A stretch of 64,000 nucleotides of DNA, taken from CAKMZU01 sp965248335. Its GTDB lineage: Bacteria; Pseudomonadota; Gammaproteobacteria; Pseudomonadales; DT-91. The stretch lies in assembly GCA_965248335.1 (NCBI GenBank), contig CBDFIY010000003.1, forward strand, positions 310,001 to 374,000. Direction: 5' to 3'. Below, piece after piece: positions 35,686 through 44,717 of this stretch; the stretch's first letter is position 1; each line of letters opens with the position of its first letter. The notes under the pieces were generated by a model. The model saw only the letters and a program-made list of their open reading frames with translations. It searched no databases and was not told the origin of the DNA. Position numbers and translations under genes: made by a program.

Positions 35686-36246
35686 TTGAGCCATGACTTC
35701 GCAAAGCCTAAAAAGAAAAAATCAAACCCTGCGGGGCAAGCAAAGAAAACAGCGGCAACACCCAAGGTTTTGCCTGGTTGGGTATGGTTTTTGGCGGGCG
35801 TATTACTGACGTTGTTCGTGCAGTTTTTGCTCCATTTAGCCTCGGAATCATTACAGCGCTCTGGCAAGGATATACCGAAAAAACCCAATATCACGTGGCC
35901 AAAAAAGACGGTGAAAGAGCAGCCTAAACCGATCATTCAGTTTTATGACACACTGAAAGAGCAAGAAGTGACAGTGGCGGGCCCTCTTGTAAAAGATCGT
36001 GATGACGGAGAGTATGGGTTTTCACTGCAAGCTGGCGCTTTCCGTAAAAAGCAAGACGCTGAACAGTTGCGTGCAGAGCTTATTTTATTGGGGTTAGATA
36101 CCAATATCCGAAAAACAATTTCTGGCAGCGGTTCGACGTGGTATCGAATCATTGTCGGGCCGTTTAACTCAAGGTCTTTGTTTGCGCATGCGCGCAGCAT
36201 TTTGCTTGATAATGATATACATCCTATTCGGGTCAAAAAGTATTAG
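35686..36246 (+). CDS. FtsN-like cell-division protein with SPOR domain
   Basis: This 186-residue protein has a short cytoplasmic basic segment (SHDFAKPKKKK), one membrane segment (VWFLAGVLLTLFVQFLLHLA), a proline/lysine-rich periplasmic linker and a C-terminal SPOR domain (about 110-184; FSLQAGAFRKKQDAEQLRAE), which binds denuded septal peptidoglycan. I chose a TTG start with AGGGAG nine bases upstream because it gives the typical FtsN beginning; a GTG 11 codons earlier inside argS is the alternative. The place after argS is the standard ftsN locus. FtsN activates septal wall synthesis. The linker is shorter than in E. coli. Confidence 0.85.
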   Translation: MSHDFAKPKKKKSNPAGQAKKTAATPKVLPGWVWFLAGVLLTLFVQFLLHLASESLQRSGKDIPKKPNITWPKKTVKEQPKPIIQFYDTLKEQEVTVAGPLVKDRDDGEYGFSLQAGAFRKKQDAEQLRAELILLGLDTNIRKTISGSGSTWYRIIVGPFNSRSLFAHARSILLDNDIHPIRVKKY

Positions 36247-36396
36247 AAACTGTTAACTGTTGTTAAGTGAGGCCAGTTTTTGGCCTTCAGGATGCTTCTT
36301 ACAAACATTCTGCATGCCTATCAGAAGGCGTGTTGACTTAATTAACACTTATCCCATTTTTCTTTCGGTGATGTTCTTTTTCGATAAAAGAGATTA

Positions 36397-37209
36397 ATGA
36401 TGTTGATTCGTTTTTTCTTTTTTGTAGTCTTTGGCCTTATCTCAGGGCTTGCTTTTACAGGCGGTTACGGAACGTTTGATTCTAAACCTCAAGAGCTGGA
36501 TTCTGCAGATTTCTCGGGCAGCGATAACGAGGGTTTTGAGAACATTTCTTTGAGCATGGGGAATGAAAATGCAGAGAAGGATCAAGTCGTTATTAGCCCA
36601 GAATTTCCAGATCATGCCCTTTATGCCCTATATGACATGGACGCTGAAAGCAATCAAGACGATAGCGGGCAATCAAAAACGACCTATGCTGCCATATATC
36701 AGCTTAATCATGCTGACGATGTATCTCTAGAGACAAGGATATCGAGTAAATACGATGTAGAATTTCCTTTGGGCGATAAAGCGCTTCAAGTTCTATCGTT
36801 GGCTTTATACCCGATAGATGGCCAGAGGGTAGCGCCTGAATCAAGGATCTATGAGTTTAATCCAAACCCATACGGGTATAAAAAAACCAATAAATGCTTA
36901 CCGCCAAATTTTTTAGGGCCGGAATCAAGGCTGATGTACCTTAATGGAGATGCAACGGATTGTAATAAACAGCAGAAACAGTCAGTTAAATGCACGCAGT
37001 GCGATTCAGTTCTTAATTCGAAAAAAATGAAGGGTTTACTTCATGATGTCGTGATGACAGCGTATGAAGATAGAAATGTAAGTGTTAGCCCTGAAAGTGC
37101 CTATAGTCAGCTTAAATCGACAAGCAGGAAATCGACATCAAGGCCTATTTTGAAGACGGGTTCGGTAAAGAGAAGAGTTTCTGAAATCGAAGAAGACGGG
37201 CGGCAGTAG
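36397..37209 (+). CDS. Orphan exported protein with CxxC motif
   Basis: The protein is not recognised. It has 270 residues, a signal sequence (LIRFFFFVVFGLISGLAF), an acidic N-terminal region (about 25-100), a central part with YPIDGQRVAPESRIYEF, and near residue 199 a VKCTQCDSVLNSKKMKGLLH segment. The two cysteines and H216 resemble a C2H2 finger that lacks its second histidine. The tail is basic and serine-rich (STSRKSTSRPILK), like disordered secreted proteins. It stands alone between ftsN-like and a small outer-membrane protein. A relation to the zinc-finger protein at 29101 is possible but weak. Confidence 0.6.
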   Translation: MMLIRFFFFVVFGLISGLAFTGGYGTFDSKPQELDSADFSGSDNEGFENISLSMGNENAEKDQVVISPEFPDHALYALYDMDAESNQDDSGQSKTTYAAIYQLNHADDVSLETRISSKYDVEFPLGDKALQVLSLALYPIDGQRVAPESRIYEFNPNPYGYKKTNKCLPPNFLGPESRLMYLNGDATDCNKQQKQSVKCTQCDSVLNSKKMKGLLHDVVMTAYEDRNVSVSPESAYSQLKSTSRKSTSRPILKTGSVKRRVSEIEEDGRQ

Positions 37210-37383
37210 ATGGTAGTAGCCCTTGGCTGGTTGCCTTTGATCAACTGAAATGCAATCAATGATAAAAAATTAGCCAATAATGAAACTGTTTTTTTGATGT
37301 GGGATCAATAACTCAACACCCATTTAAAGAACTGTATCCGTAGCTATTTTTTATCCAGCAGCTCGGATCCCCAGAGTCGTTTC

Positions 37384-37959
37384 ATGAAAAAAGTCGCCGT
37401 TACCTTTGCCCTTTGTTTTTTGACCAGCTTTTCTCTTGGCGGAAATCCAATAGTTGAGACCATTCAGCCAAACACCTTTAATTACATGTTTATCGAGGCA
37501 AAATTTATCCATAAGGGTAATCGAGGCAGTGGTTTTCGATTAGATGGGTCATTTGATATTGATCACAATATCGCTGCGATGGCGGGTATTCGGTATACGA
37601 CAAAAAATGACACGAGTTATACGTTAGTGAGTGCGGGCGCAGCTTATCATCAGCAGATCATGGGGCGCGCCATTGAGGGATTAGATTTTATCGCCCATGC
37701 AGCGTTTGAAGAAGCTTTCGATAATGATAAAACCTCGGATAAAAGTTATTTTGGGGTAAAAGTCGGTACAGGTGTACGCTGTGCAGTAAAACCTAAGCTC
37801 GAAGCCTTTGGCGATTTTTCTGTTGCAACCACCGGTGGCTCTGAGATATTTATCAAAGGCGGCGTGCGCTACACCTTGATGCGAGGGCTCACAGGTGTAG
37901 CAAGTTATGAATTTAGCAATAATAATACGTTGTCTCTTGGCTTGAGATATACGCTTTAA
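37384..37959 (+). CDS. Small outer-membrane beta-barrel protein
   Basis: The 191-residue protein has a signal peptide (KKVAVTFALCFLTSFSLGG) and then alternating polar/hydrophobic strands such as AGIRYTTKNDTSYTLVSAGA, FFGVKVGTGVRC-like and SLGLRYTL, suggesting an eight-stranded barrel. It resembles small opacity/OmpX-like proteins in layout, but I cannot name the family. It is a single gene next to the kinase remnant. The role is unknown. Confidence 0.65.
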   Translation: MKKVAVTFALCFLTSFSLGGNPIVETIQPNTFNYMFIEAKFIHKGNRGSGFRLDGSFDIDHNIAAMAGIRYTTKNDTSYTLVSAGAAYHQQIMGRAIEGLDFIAHAAFEEAFDNDKTSDKSYFGVKVGTGVRCAVKPKLEAFGDFSVATTGGSEIFIKGGVRYTLMRGLTGVASYEFSNNNTLSLGLRYTL

Positions 37960-37996
37960 TTTTTCCATTTTGATGTGTGACTAAGCCGAATTAGCG

Positions 37997-38146
37997 CTAA
38001 TGTTTTAGCAAGTTTATTGTAGCGGTACAGCGATCTGATTCGACGACCATCTGAAACTGCCAACACTGTTGCTGACAAATCTGGCGAACGAGCTTTAAAC
38101 CAAGCCCGAAGCCATCAGCATTCTCGCCTTCAAGCAATACACCTAA
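37997..38146 (-). pseudogene. Sensor histidine kinase, 3' remnant
   Basis: Only about 49 C-terminal residues remain. They carry the G-box of the HATPase domain (ENADGFGLGLKLVRQIC) and the last strand (CTATINLLKH). Upstream of the remnant the sequence passes directly into the 5' end of an RND pump gene on the opposite strand, so the kinase core and sensor part are gone. The open frame reading on into the pump gene is meaningless antisense. Two-component systems often sit divergently beside such pumps (AdeRS-AdeABC layout), which fits one deletion removing everything between. Confidence 0.72.
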
Positions 38147-41083
38147 TTTTTTATTTCTCGGCCTATTTTTTCCTGGATCATTGCTATTTTGATCTGCCTT
38201 GCAGGCATAGCGGCTATCCCCAAACTCCCTGTTGAGCGTTTTCCGAGTGTTGCACCACCGAGTATTGGCTTGTATCTCTCTTATCCAGGTGCCAGCCCAC
38301 AAACCATTAACGACAGCGTGGTTTCTCTCATTGAGCGAGAAATTTCGGGTGTCAAAGGTTCGCTCTATTTTAGTTCGTCATCAAGCGCTAACGGGAGTGC
38401 ATCGATTACAGTCACGTTCGACAATGGTACTGATCCCGAGATGGCACAGGTCGAGATCCAAAATAAAATAAAAGCGGTTGAACCAAGATTGCCTTTAGCT
38501 GTGCGTCAGGCAAGTATTACGGTTGAAGCAACTTCTTCAAACAACCTGATGTTCTTGGGCATCATTTCACCGAATGGGCAATATTCCGAACAGGAATTGA
38601 GCGATTACATGGTAAGAAATATTGTTGAGGAAATAAAGCGTGTACCGGGCGTTGGGCGCGTACAAATGTACGGTTCTGAATTTGCCATGCGGATTTGGGT
38701 CGACCCTGTTCTGCTGACAGGATACAACTTAACCATGGACGACGTAACGCTTGCGATTAGGCAGCAAAACATACAAATCTCACCGGGAAAAGTGGGTGAT
38801 ATGCCGACGAGTAAAGGGCAAAAAGCCGTGTTTCCGCTGACGGCACAAGGGCAGTTAGAAACACCAGATGAGTTTCGAGGCATCGTACTCCGGTCAAATA
38901 CGCAGGGTGGCACAGTACAATTAGGGGATGTCGCCAAGGTTGAGCTGGGCGCACAAAATTATCTATACAGTAATCGCCAAAATGGACAAGCGTCAACATC
39001 GGCAGCGATTCAGTTATCGCCCGACGCAAACGCCATTGCAACATCCGCTGGCATCAAAGCCCGTATGGCGGAATTAAAGCTAGCGATGCCTGCCAATATG
39101 GATTACTCGATACTCTCTGATGCTGCAGCCTTTGCCAAAATTTCCATATAGAAAGTGGTCATCACACTTTTCGAGGCCATGTTCCTCGTGTTTTTAGTGA
39201 TGTATCTTTTTCTACAAAAAGTTCGCTATACACTCATCCCTGCCATTGTTGCACCCATCGCCTTACTCGGAACGTTTGCCGTGATGTTGTTCTTGGGCTT
39301 CTCCATTAATGTCTTCACGATGTTTGGGATGGTGCTGGCTATTGGCATTATTGTTGATGATGCCATTGTTGTGGTTGAAAACGTTGAGCGGGTGATGGCA
39401 GAGACAGGTTTGCCGCCTAAAGAAGCAACCGAGCAAGCAATGAAAGGCATTCATGGTGCCGTCAAAGGCATTACGGCGGTTTTGGCTGCCGTATTTATTC
39501 CCATGGCATTTGCCTCCGGGTCTGTGGGGACGATATTCCAACAGTTTTCTTTGGCGATGGCTGTCTCCATCTTATTTTCAGCTTTCCTTGCCTTAACCTT
39601 AACGCCAGCTCTGTGTGCGACGTTGTTTAAACCGATAAGCGAAAAAGATTATGTGCGGTCGGGCTTCTTTGGGTGGTTCAATCGCAGTTTTTCTCGTTTT
39701 ACTGACCTCGTTACGGCCTGGGTGGGTTATTTGGTGAATCGTTCCGGACGAATGATGATGCTCTATATGGGATTTGTTGCAGCCTGTATCTACGCATTTA
39801 CCTTACTCCCGAGTACCTTTTTACCTGAAGAAGACCAAGGTTATTTCATGACATCCATTCAATTGCCGAGTGATGCAACCGTTGAGCGTACTATGGAGGT
39901 TGTGACCCGCATGGAGGCATTTACGCGCTCAAGAGAAGCCATTGATAACAGCATGAGTATTTTGGGTTTTAGTTTTAGTGGTACGGGCTCAGGATCGGCG
40001 TTCGGCATTACAACCTTAAAAGATTGGGATAAGCGGAATGGGAGCTCAACGCAACAAGAAGTACAGGCATTGAGTGAAAATTTAAGTGACCTTACCGAAG
40101 GACAAGTATTTAGCGTATTGCCTCCTGCCATTGAGGGGTTGGGGAGTTTATTGATCGTGAAAAAGCGCGTGCACTGGGTGTCTCGTTCAATGCCATCAGT
40201 GAAACGATATCCACGGCAATGGGATCAAATTATGTGAATGATTTCCCTAATAAAGGCCGTTTGCAGCAGGTGATTTTTCAGGTGCAAGCTGAATCACGGA
40301 TGCGGTTAGAAGACATACTGCAGTTGTCGATTCGTAATGAGCAAGGCGGTACAGTTTATATGTCTGAATTTGTTACGCCCGTGTGGGGTATGACGGCACA
40401 GCAATTGACGCGCTTTAATGGCGTGTTGTCGGTTGCGGTCTCTGCCGCACCGGCTGCGGGTTATTCGTCAGGTGAGGCGATGCAGGAAATCGAACGCATT
40501 GTTGCTTCCTTGCCCAGTGCAACCGGTATTGCGTGGACGGGGTTATCGTTACAAGAGCGGCAGGCTAAATCTCAAACATTGATGCTATTGCTTTTCTCTA
40601 TCATCGTTATCTTTCTGGTGTTATCCGCGTTATACGAAAGTTGGGCTATTCCATTGGCTGTCATTCTCGTGGTGCCTTTGGGGATTATAGGCGCTGTGGG
40701 GTTTGTTTTATTGAACGGTATGGCTAACGACGTTTTCTTCAAGGTGGGTTTGGTAACGATCATCGGTTTGCCTGCTAAAAATGCAATTCTCATCGTTGAG
40801 TTTGCCAAGCAGGCAAAAGCAGACGGAAATTCATTGATGGATTCAGTGCTTTTGGCGACGAAACTACGATTAAGGCCTATTTTGATGACATCTTTAGCGT
40901 TTGGTTGTGGAATTATTCCTCTCTATTTGGCAAGCGGCGCAAGCTCAGAGATACAAAACTCGATCGGCACCGGCGTTTTAGGGGGGGGTGTTCAGTGGTA
41001 CGGTCTTAGCGGTTCTTTTTGTCCCTGTGTTTTTTGTCTTTATCAGCCGCATGGTTCGGCGGCTTGGGCAAAGCAAAAAATAA
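38147..41083 (+). pseudogene. RND-family multidrug efflux transporter (AcrB/MexB-like), decayed
   Basis: The inner-membrane pump of a tripartite efflux system is recognisable along nearly its whole length: FFISRPIFSWIIAILICLAG, the periplasmic domains, GIIVDDAIVVVENVER with the proton-relay Asp residues, and LPAKNAILIVEFAK. Four lesions are visible. The first three or so codons are missing. An in-frame TAG stops it at 39149 within AKISI-KVVITLFEA. About 60 codons are deleted with a frameshift near 40145, joining AIEGLG to the region of FIDREKARALGVSF. A run of eight G residues near 40980 shifts the end out of VFSGTVLAVLFVPVFF. No membrane-fusion protein or outer channel is adjacent. It cannot make a working pump. 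Confidence 0.92.
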
Positions 41084-41104
41084 ATGGTCATGCGGGCTAT
41101 TTCG

Positions 41105-41135
41105 ACCCTATCGTTTAAGGCGGTAGGGTATTTTT
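41105..41135 (+). terminator. Rho-independent terminator after the RND pseudogene
   Basis: ACCCTATCG and CGGTAGGGT form a nine-base stem with one mismatch pair, loop TTTAAGG, followed by ATTTTTGTTT. Confidence 0.8.
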
Positions 41136-41265
41136 GTTTGAGGTTTTGAATGATGGGCTTGTCGCACTGCTGGTGCGCATTTCTATTTTCTCATTAGCAG
41201 GGTCTAACGAAGAAAAGTAAAGATAATCGGGGGTATGTCTTAGGCTGGGTAGTGTATAAGAAGAA

Positions 41266-41342
41266 TGGTAGCAAGAGGCGGATTTGAACCGCCGACCCCA
41301 TCATTATGAGTGATGTGCTCTAACCAGCTGAGCTATCTTGCC
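41266..41342 (-). tRNA. tRNA-Met (CAT), elongator type
   Basis: The 77-base gene folds as a complete cloverleaf with an encoded CCA. The anticodon stem-loop ATCACTCATAATGAT carries CAT and the arm sequence matches elongator tRNA-Met of E. coli very closely. The first acceptor pair is G-T instead of G-C. It is not the initiator, which would have an unpaired first base and three G-C pairs above the anticodon loop. Confidence 0.96.
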
Positions 41343-41435
41343 GTTGTTCGATGAGCGAGTCAGTATTGTTGACTGCTTTAAAAGAGGCGCATTTTCCAGA
41401 TTTGCGCCGCTTTTGTCAAGGGATATTCGCGGGGT

Positions 41436-42527
41436 TTATACGTTAAAACGGAAGTGAATAACGTCGCCGTCTTGCACGATGTACTCTTTGCCTTCAAGTC
41501 GCCATTTTCCTGCCTCTTTTGCGCCAGCTTCGCCATTGCAGGCAATGAAATCATCATAGGAAATAATCTCGGCACGAATAAAGCCTTTCTCGAAATCCGT
41601 GTGTATGGCGGCGGCGGATTGCGGTGCGGTTGCGCCGACTTTCACCGTCCATGCGCGAACTTCTTTTACGCCTGCGGTAAAGTAGGTTTGTAGGCCTAGC
41701 AGCTCATAGCTGGCACGAATAACGCGATCTAGGCCGGGTTCTTCCATGCCGAGGTCTTCTAAAAACTCATCGCGTTCTTCGTCATCAAGCTCGGCGATTT
41801 CTGCTTCAAGTTTGTTGCAAATCACCACGACAGAAGCGCCTTCGCTTCCGGCAATTCTCTTCACTGTGTCGAGGTGCGGGTTGTCCTCGAAGCCCTCTTC
41901 GTCGACGTTGGCAATGTAGAGTGTCGGCTTAACGGTTAAGAGGTGAAGCTGTTTAACAAGGGCTTGCTCGCTGTCATTAAATACCATTGCGCGTATCGGG
42001 TGGCCTTCGTTAAGTTCAGCTTGAATACGTTCGAGTATGGCTTTCATGGCAATCGCATCTTTGTCGCCGCTTTTAGCCGTACGTGCCACTTTTTGTAGTT
42101 GTTTCTCAATGGACTCTAAGTCAGCCAGTGCAAGCTCGGTGTTGATGACATCGATGTCATCGGCGGGGTCAATTTTATTGGCGACATGAATAACGTTGTC
42201 ATCTTCGAAGCAACGTACAACGTGTGCAATGGCGTCAGTTTCACGGATGTTGGCAAGAAATTTATTACCGAGGCCTTCACCTGTGGATGCGCCAGCGACA
42301 AGACCTGCAATATCAACAAATTCCATGGTGGTTGGAATCGTGCGCTCAGGGCTGACAATCGCCTCGAGTTTATTCAGGCGGTGGTCAGGAATGCTAACAG
42401 TGCCTTCGTTGGGGTCAATCGTGCAGAAAGGAAAGTTTTCTGCGGCGATGCCGTTTTTGGTGAGTGCGTTAAAAAGGGTAGATTTTCCCACGTTTGGCAA
42501 GCCAACGATGCCGCAGTTAATCGCCAT
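41436..42527 (-). CDS. ychF: Redox-regulated ATPase/GTPase YchF
   Basis: YchF is an Obg-family P-loop ATPase associated with ribosomes and the oxidative stress response. The 363-residue protein has the G1 loop GLPNVGKSTLFNAL, G3 DIAGLVAGAS and the C-terminal TGS-like domain (FFTAGVKEVRAW-type to the end DVIHFRFNV). The length is canonical. An AAGGA ribosome binding site precedes the ATG. It follows pth by 11 bases, the standard order. Confidence 0.97.
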   Translation of the reverse strand: MAINCGIVGLPNVGKSTLFNALTKNGIAAENFPFCTIDPNEGTVSIPDHRLNKLEAIVSPERTIPTTMEFVDIAGLVAGASTGEGLGNKFLANIRETDAIAHVVRCFEDDNVIHVANKIDPADDIDVINTELALADLESIEKQLQKVARTAKSGDKDAIAMKAILERIQAELNEGHPIRAMVFNDSEQALVKQLHLLTVKPTLYIANVDEEGFEDNPHLDTVKRIAGSEGASVVVICNKLEAEIAELDDEERDEFLEDLGMEEPGLDRVIRASYELLGLQTYFTAGVKEVRAWTVKVGATAPQSAAAIHTDFEKGFIRAEIISYDDFIACNGEAGAKEAGKWRLEGKEYIVQDGDVIHFRFNV

Positions 42528-42538
42528 GGTGTTTCCTT

Positions 42539-43123
42539 TTAGCCTTTCAGGCTGTGTAAGTGGTTCATTGCTTTTTGATGGTCGTCGCCGAGAATTTCGG
42601 GAAGATAGCGTACGGCTTCATCAATACTTGCGTAGATTTTATCTTGGTCGGTTTTGCTGGCTTTTTTGAGTACGTAGTTTGAGACATCTTTGGCGCTGCC
42701 TGGGTGCCCAATACCGATACGTAGCCGAAAAAAATCTTTACGATTGGCGAGGCACTGGATGGTGTCGCGTAAGCCGTTGTGTCCGCCGTGCCCGCCGCCC
42801 TGCTTGAGGCGAATAAAGCCTGGGTCAAAATCCAGTTCGTCGTGCGCAATTAAAATGGATTCGGGCGGTATTTTAAAAAAATTCGCCACGGAGGCAACCG
42901 AAAGACCGCTTTTGTTCATGAAGGTTGTTGGAATCAGTAGCATGACGTCGTGGCCATGTACCTGCCCTTTGCCAAAAACACCGAAGTATTTTTTGTCAGG
43001 TTTTAGCGTGATATTAAAGTCGTGCGCAATAGCTTCTACAAACCACTGGCCTGCATTATGTCGCGTCTCAACATAAGAAGGCCCCGGATTACCGAGGCCT
43101 ACAATTAAGCGGAAAGTGCTCAT
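42539..43123 (-). CDS. pth: Peptidyl-tRNA hydrolase
   Basis: Pth releases peptides from peptidyl-tRNAs that fell off the ribosome. The 194-residue protein has VGLGNPGPSYVETRHNAGQW, with the catalytic H22 and substrate-binding N12, and ILIAHDELDFDPG with the catalytic-dyad Asp. GGGHGGHNGLRD is the conserved substrate loop. It lies between rplY and ychF with short gaps (10 and 11 bases) on the same strand, so one operon is likely. Confidence 0.97.
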   Translation of the reverse strand: MSTFRLIVGLGNPGPSYVETRHNAGQWFVEAIAHDFNITLKPDKKYFGVFGKGQVHGHDVMLLIPTTFMNKSGLSVASVANFFKIPPESILIAHDELDFDPGFIRLKQGGGHGGHNGLRDTIQCLANRKDFFRLRIGIGHPGSAKDVSNYVLKKASKTDQDKIYASIDEAVRYLPEILGDDHQKAMNHLHSLKG

Positions 43124-43133
43124 GAGTTAGCGA

Positions 43134-43766
43134 TTAGCCTTCGCCTTCCTCTGCCGCTGCTTCGCCTTCATCTTCATCAGCTTGTGCGCCTTTAATGGCT
43201 TTGACTTGCGCGAGGGCTAAGTCATGATCGGCGCCAAGGCTAAGGTCTGCAGAAACAACGCCTTCAGGGAGTGTGATATCCGAAATGTGTACGATATCAC
43301 CGATGTTGAGTTCAGACATGTCGACTTCGATAAACTCAGGAATTCTTGAAGGTGCACATTTCACTTTAAGAAGGTTGGCATCAAGTTGCAATATGCCGCC
43401 TTGCATTTTGACACCGACACAGGTGTCTGTGTTGATGTAGTGCAATGGGATGCTCATGTGTACTTCGATGGAGTCATCGGCGCGTTGGAAGTCGGCATGA
43501 AGAATCAAATCTTTTGCTGGGTGGCGCTGTAGGTCTTTGATGATGACAGGCTCTTTTTTGCCGTTAACTTCAAGCTCGATGATAGAGGCGAAGAAACTTT
43601 CAGCTTCTTGTGCCTTCCAAAGCTCTTTGTGCTCAATCGTGATGGATTGCGCATCTGATGAACCGTAAACAACGGCAGGGGTAAAACCTGTACGACGTAG
43701 GCGGCGGCTCGAACCTTTCCCTAAATCGCTACGGCTTTGGGCTTGTAAAGTAATTTGGTTAGACAT
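43134..43766 (-). CDS. rplY: 50S ribosomal protein L25/general stress protein Ctc
   Basis: L25 binds 5S rRNA. The 210-residue protein is the long Ctc form: an N-terminal L25 domain (about 1-95, RSDLGKGSSRRLRRTGFTPA) and a C-terminal TL5-like beta domain (about 96-190). The acidic tail EDEGEAAAEEGEG is typical. The ATG follows GGAGA. It heads the rplY-pth-ychF cluster; prs, its usual upstream neighbour, is separated here by an orphan exported gene on the other strand. Confidence 0.95.
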   Translation of the reverse strand: MSNQITLQAQSRSDLGKGSSRRLRRTGFTPAVVYGSSDAQSITIEHKELWKAQEAESFFASIIELEVNGKKEPVIIKDLQRHPAKDLILHADFQRADDSIEVHMSIPLHYINTDTCVGVKMQGGILQLDANLLKVKCAPSRIPEFIEVDMSELNIGDIVHISDITLPEGVVSADLSLGADHDLALAQVKAIKGAQADEDEGEAAAEEGEG

Positions 43767-43947
43767 GGTTGTCTCCTGTGATACTGGCTGTACGTTCGAC
43801 CCGTGCAGTCAGGGTAAATTTAGCAGGGCATAATAGTCGATCCCCTTAAGCTTTACAAATCTAAATTATATTTTTCAGTGAGCCTGAACTTGGCAGGATG
43901 TATAAGGTCGATGTATGTGTTTCTTGCTTATTCAAGACCAATAAATT

Positions 43948-44700
43948 ATGAAATTACTGACTTTATTCTTACTGTTATCTATCACGGTTTCTTGTTTGGC
44001 TCAGAGAGATAAGAGGGACTTTAATCGTCAGAAGCCTAATTTGGAGCAGTTAAGTAAGCAGCCTTTAGGGGGGATGGCTCAATATATTTTGGCTTCAAAT
44101 GTTGAGTCAACATATGATAAGAAGGCGCGAGCGAAGGTGGGCGGTGTGTTTGATGTTGTCAATAGCGCTAAAGGTTCTTGTGGTGATGGTTGTACGGTTG
44201 AAGGTATGGTGAAGTGGTTAGATAGACAGACGTCTGCTCGTGTCAATTGGGGTAATGTTTGCCCGCTTCTTGAGTCGATCTCAAAGTTGGAGGAGGTTGA
44301 GGGGGTGCGATGGACAGGGTTGGCCGAAGAAGGTAGGTCATTTCGGACGGATGTTGTTTGTGATAATCATGAGTTATTTGGGCCTGAAGGAATTATTGAT
44401 AAAAAACTTCTTCAAGATACATGTTATTTAGATGAGGGTCAGTTAAAAGGCTACGATTCAAAGACAGTTGATGAGAAAAGAGATTTTGTGGAGTCTAATT
44501 TGCCGAGCTTTGATAGTCGGGTGAAAAAATGTTTTAGCGATTTATTTTGTATAGAGCCGAGCAGGCATAGCTTGAGTAAGCCGCTACAGATCATAAAAGG
44601 TGTCAGGGGCGAGATTGTGGTTATGAAAAACCACCAGGTTGTTTATCCTGATATATCGGTCAGCCAGGAAGACAATCATTCACGGCAAGCCAGTGAATGA
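43948..44700 (+). CDS. Orphan exported protein
   Basis: The protein is not recognised. It has 250 residues and a signal peptide (KLLTLFLLLSITVSCLAQ); the cysteine is followed by LAQ, so ordinary cleavage after Ala is more likely than lipidation. The mature part has nine or so cysteines, several in short pairs (GSCGDGC), which suggests disulfides outside the cytoplasm. It is inserted between prs and rplY, which are normally adjacent and cotranscribed, and on the opposite strand. That makes acquisition by transfer or late insertion likely. The function is unknown. Confidence 0.62.
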   Translation: MKLLTLFLLLSITVSCLAQRDKRDFNRQKPNLEQLSKQPLGGMAQYILASNVESTYDKKARAKVGGVFDVVNSAKGSCGDGCTVEGMVKWLDRQTSARVNWGNVCPLLESISKLEEVEGVRWTGLAEEGRSFRTDVVCDNHELFGPEGIIDKKLLQDTCYLDEGQLKGYDSKTVDEKRDFVESNLPSFDSRVKKCFSDLFCIEPSRHSLSKPLQIIKGVRGEIVVMKNHQVVYPDISVSQEDNHSRQASE

Positions 44701-44703
44701 TTG
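44673..44703. repeat. Perfect 11-bp inverted repeat spanning a stop codon
   Basis: CAATCATTCAC and its complement GTGAATGATTG are separated by nine bases and include the stop of the exported-protein gene. It lies between convergent genes and may act as a two-way terminator, although no T run follows. Confidence 0.6.
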
Positions 44704-44717
44704 AAATATTAAAAGCA

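Noticed and set aside
37997..38302. A 101-codon minus-strand frame taken as a whole
   Set aside because: Only the last half matches a histidine kinase; the first half is antisense to the RND pump gene. I keep only the remnant.
41266..41342. tRNA with CAT anticodon as initiator tRNA or tRNA-Ile2
   Set aside because: The acceptor and anticodon-arm sequences fit elongator tRNA-Met; the initiator features are absent and the close match to E. coli elongator makes Ile2 unlikely.
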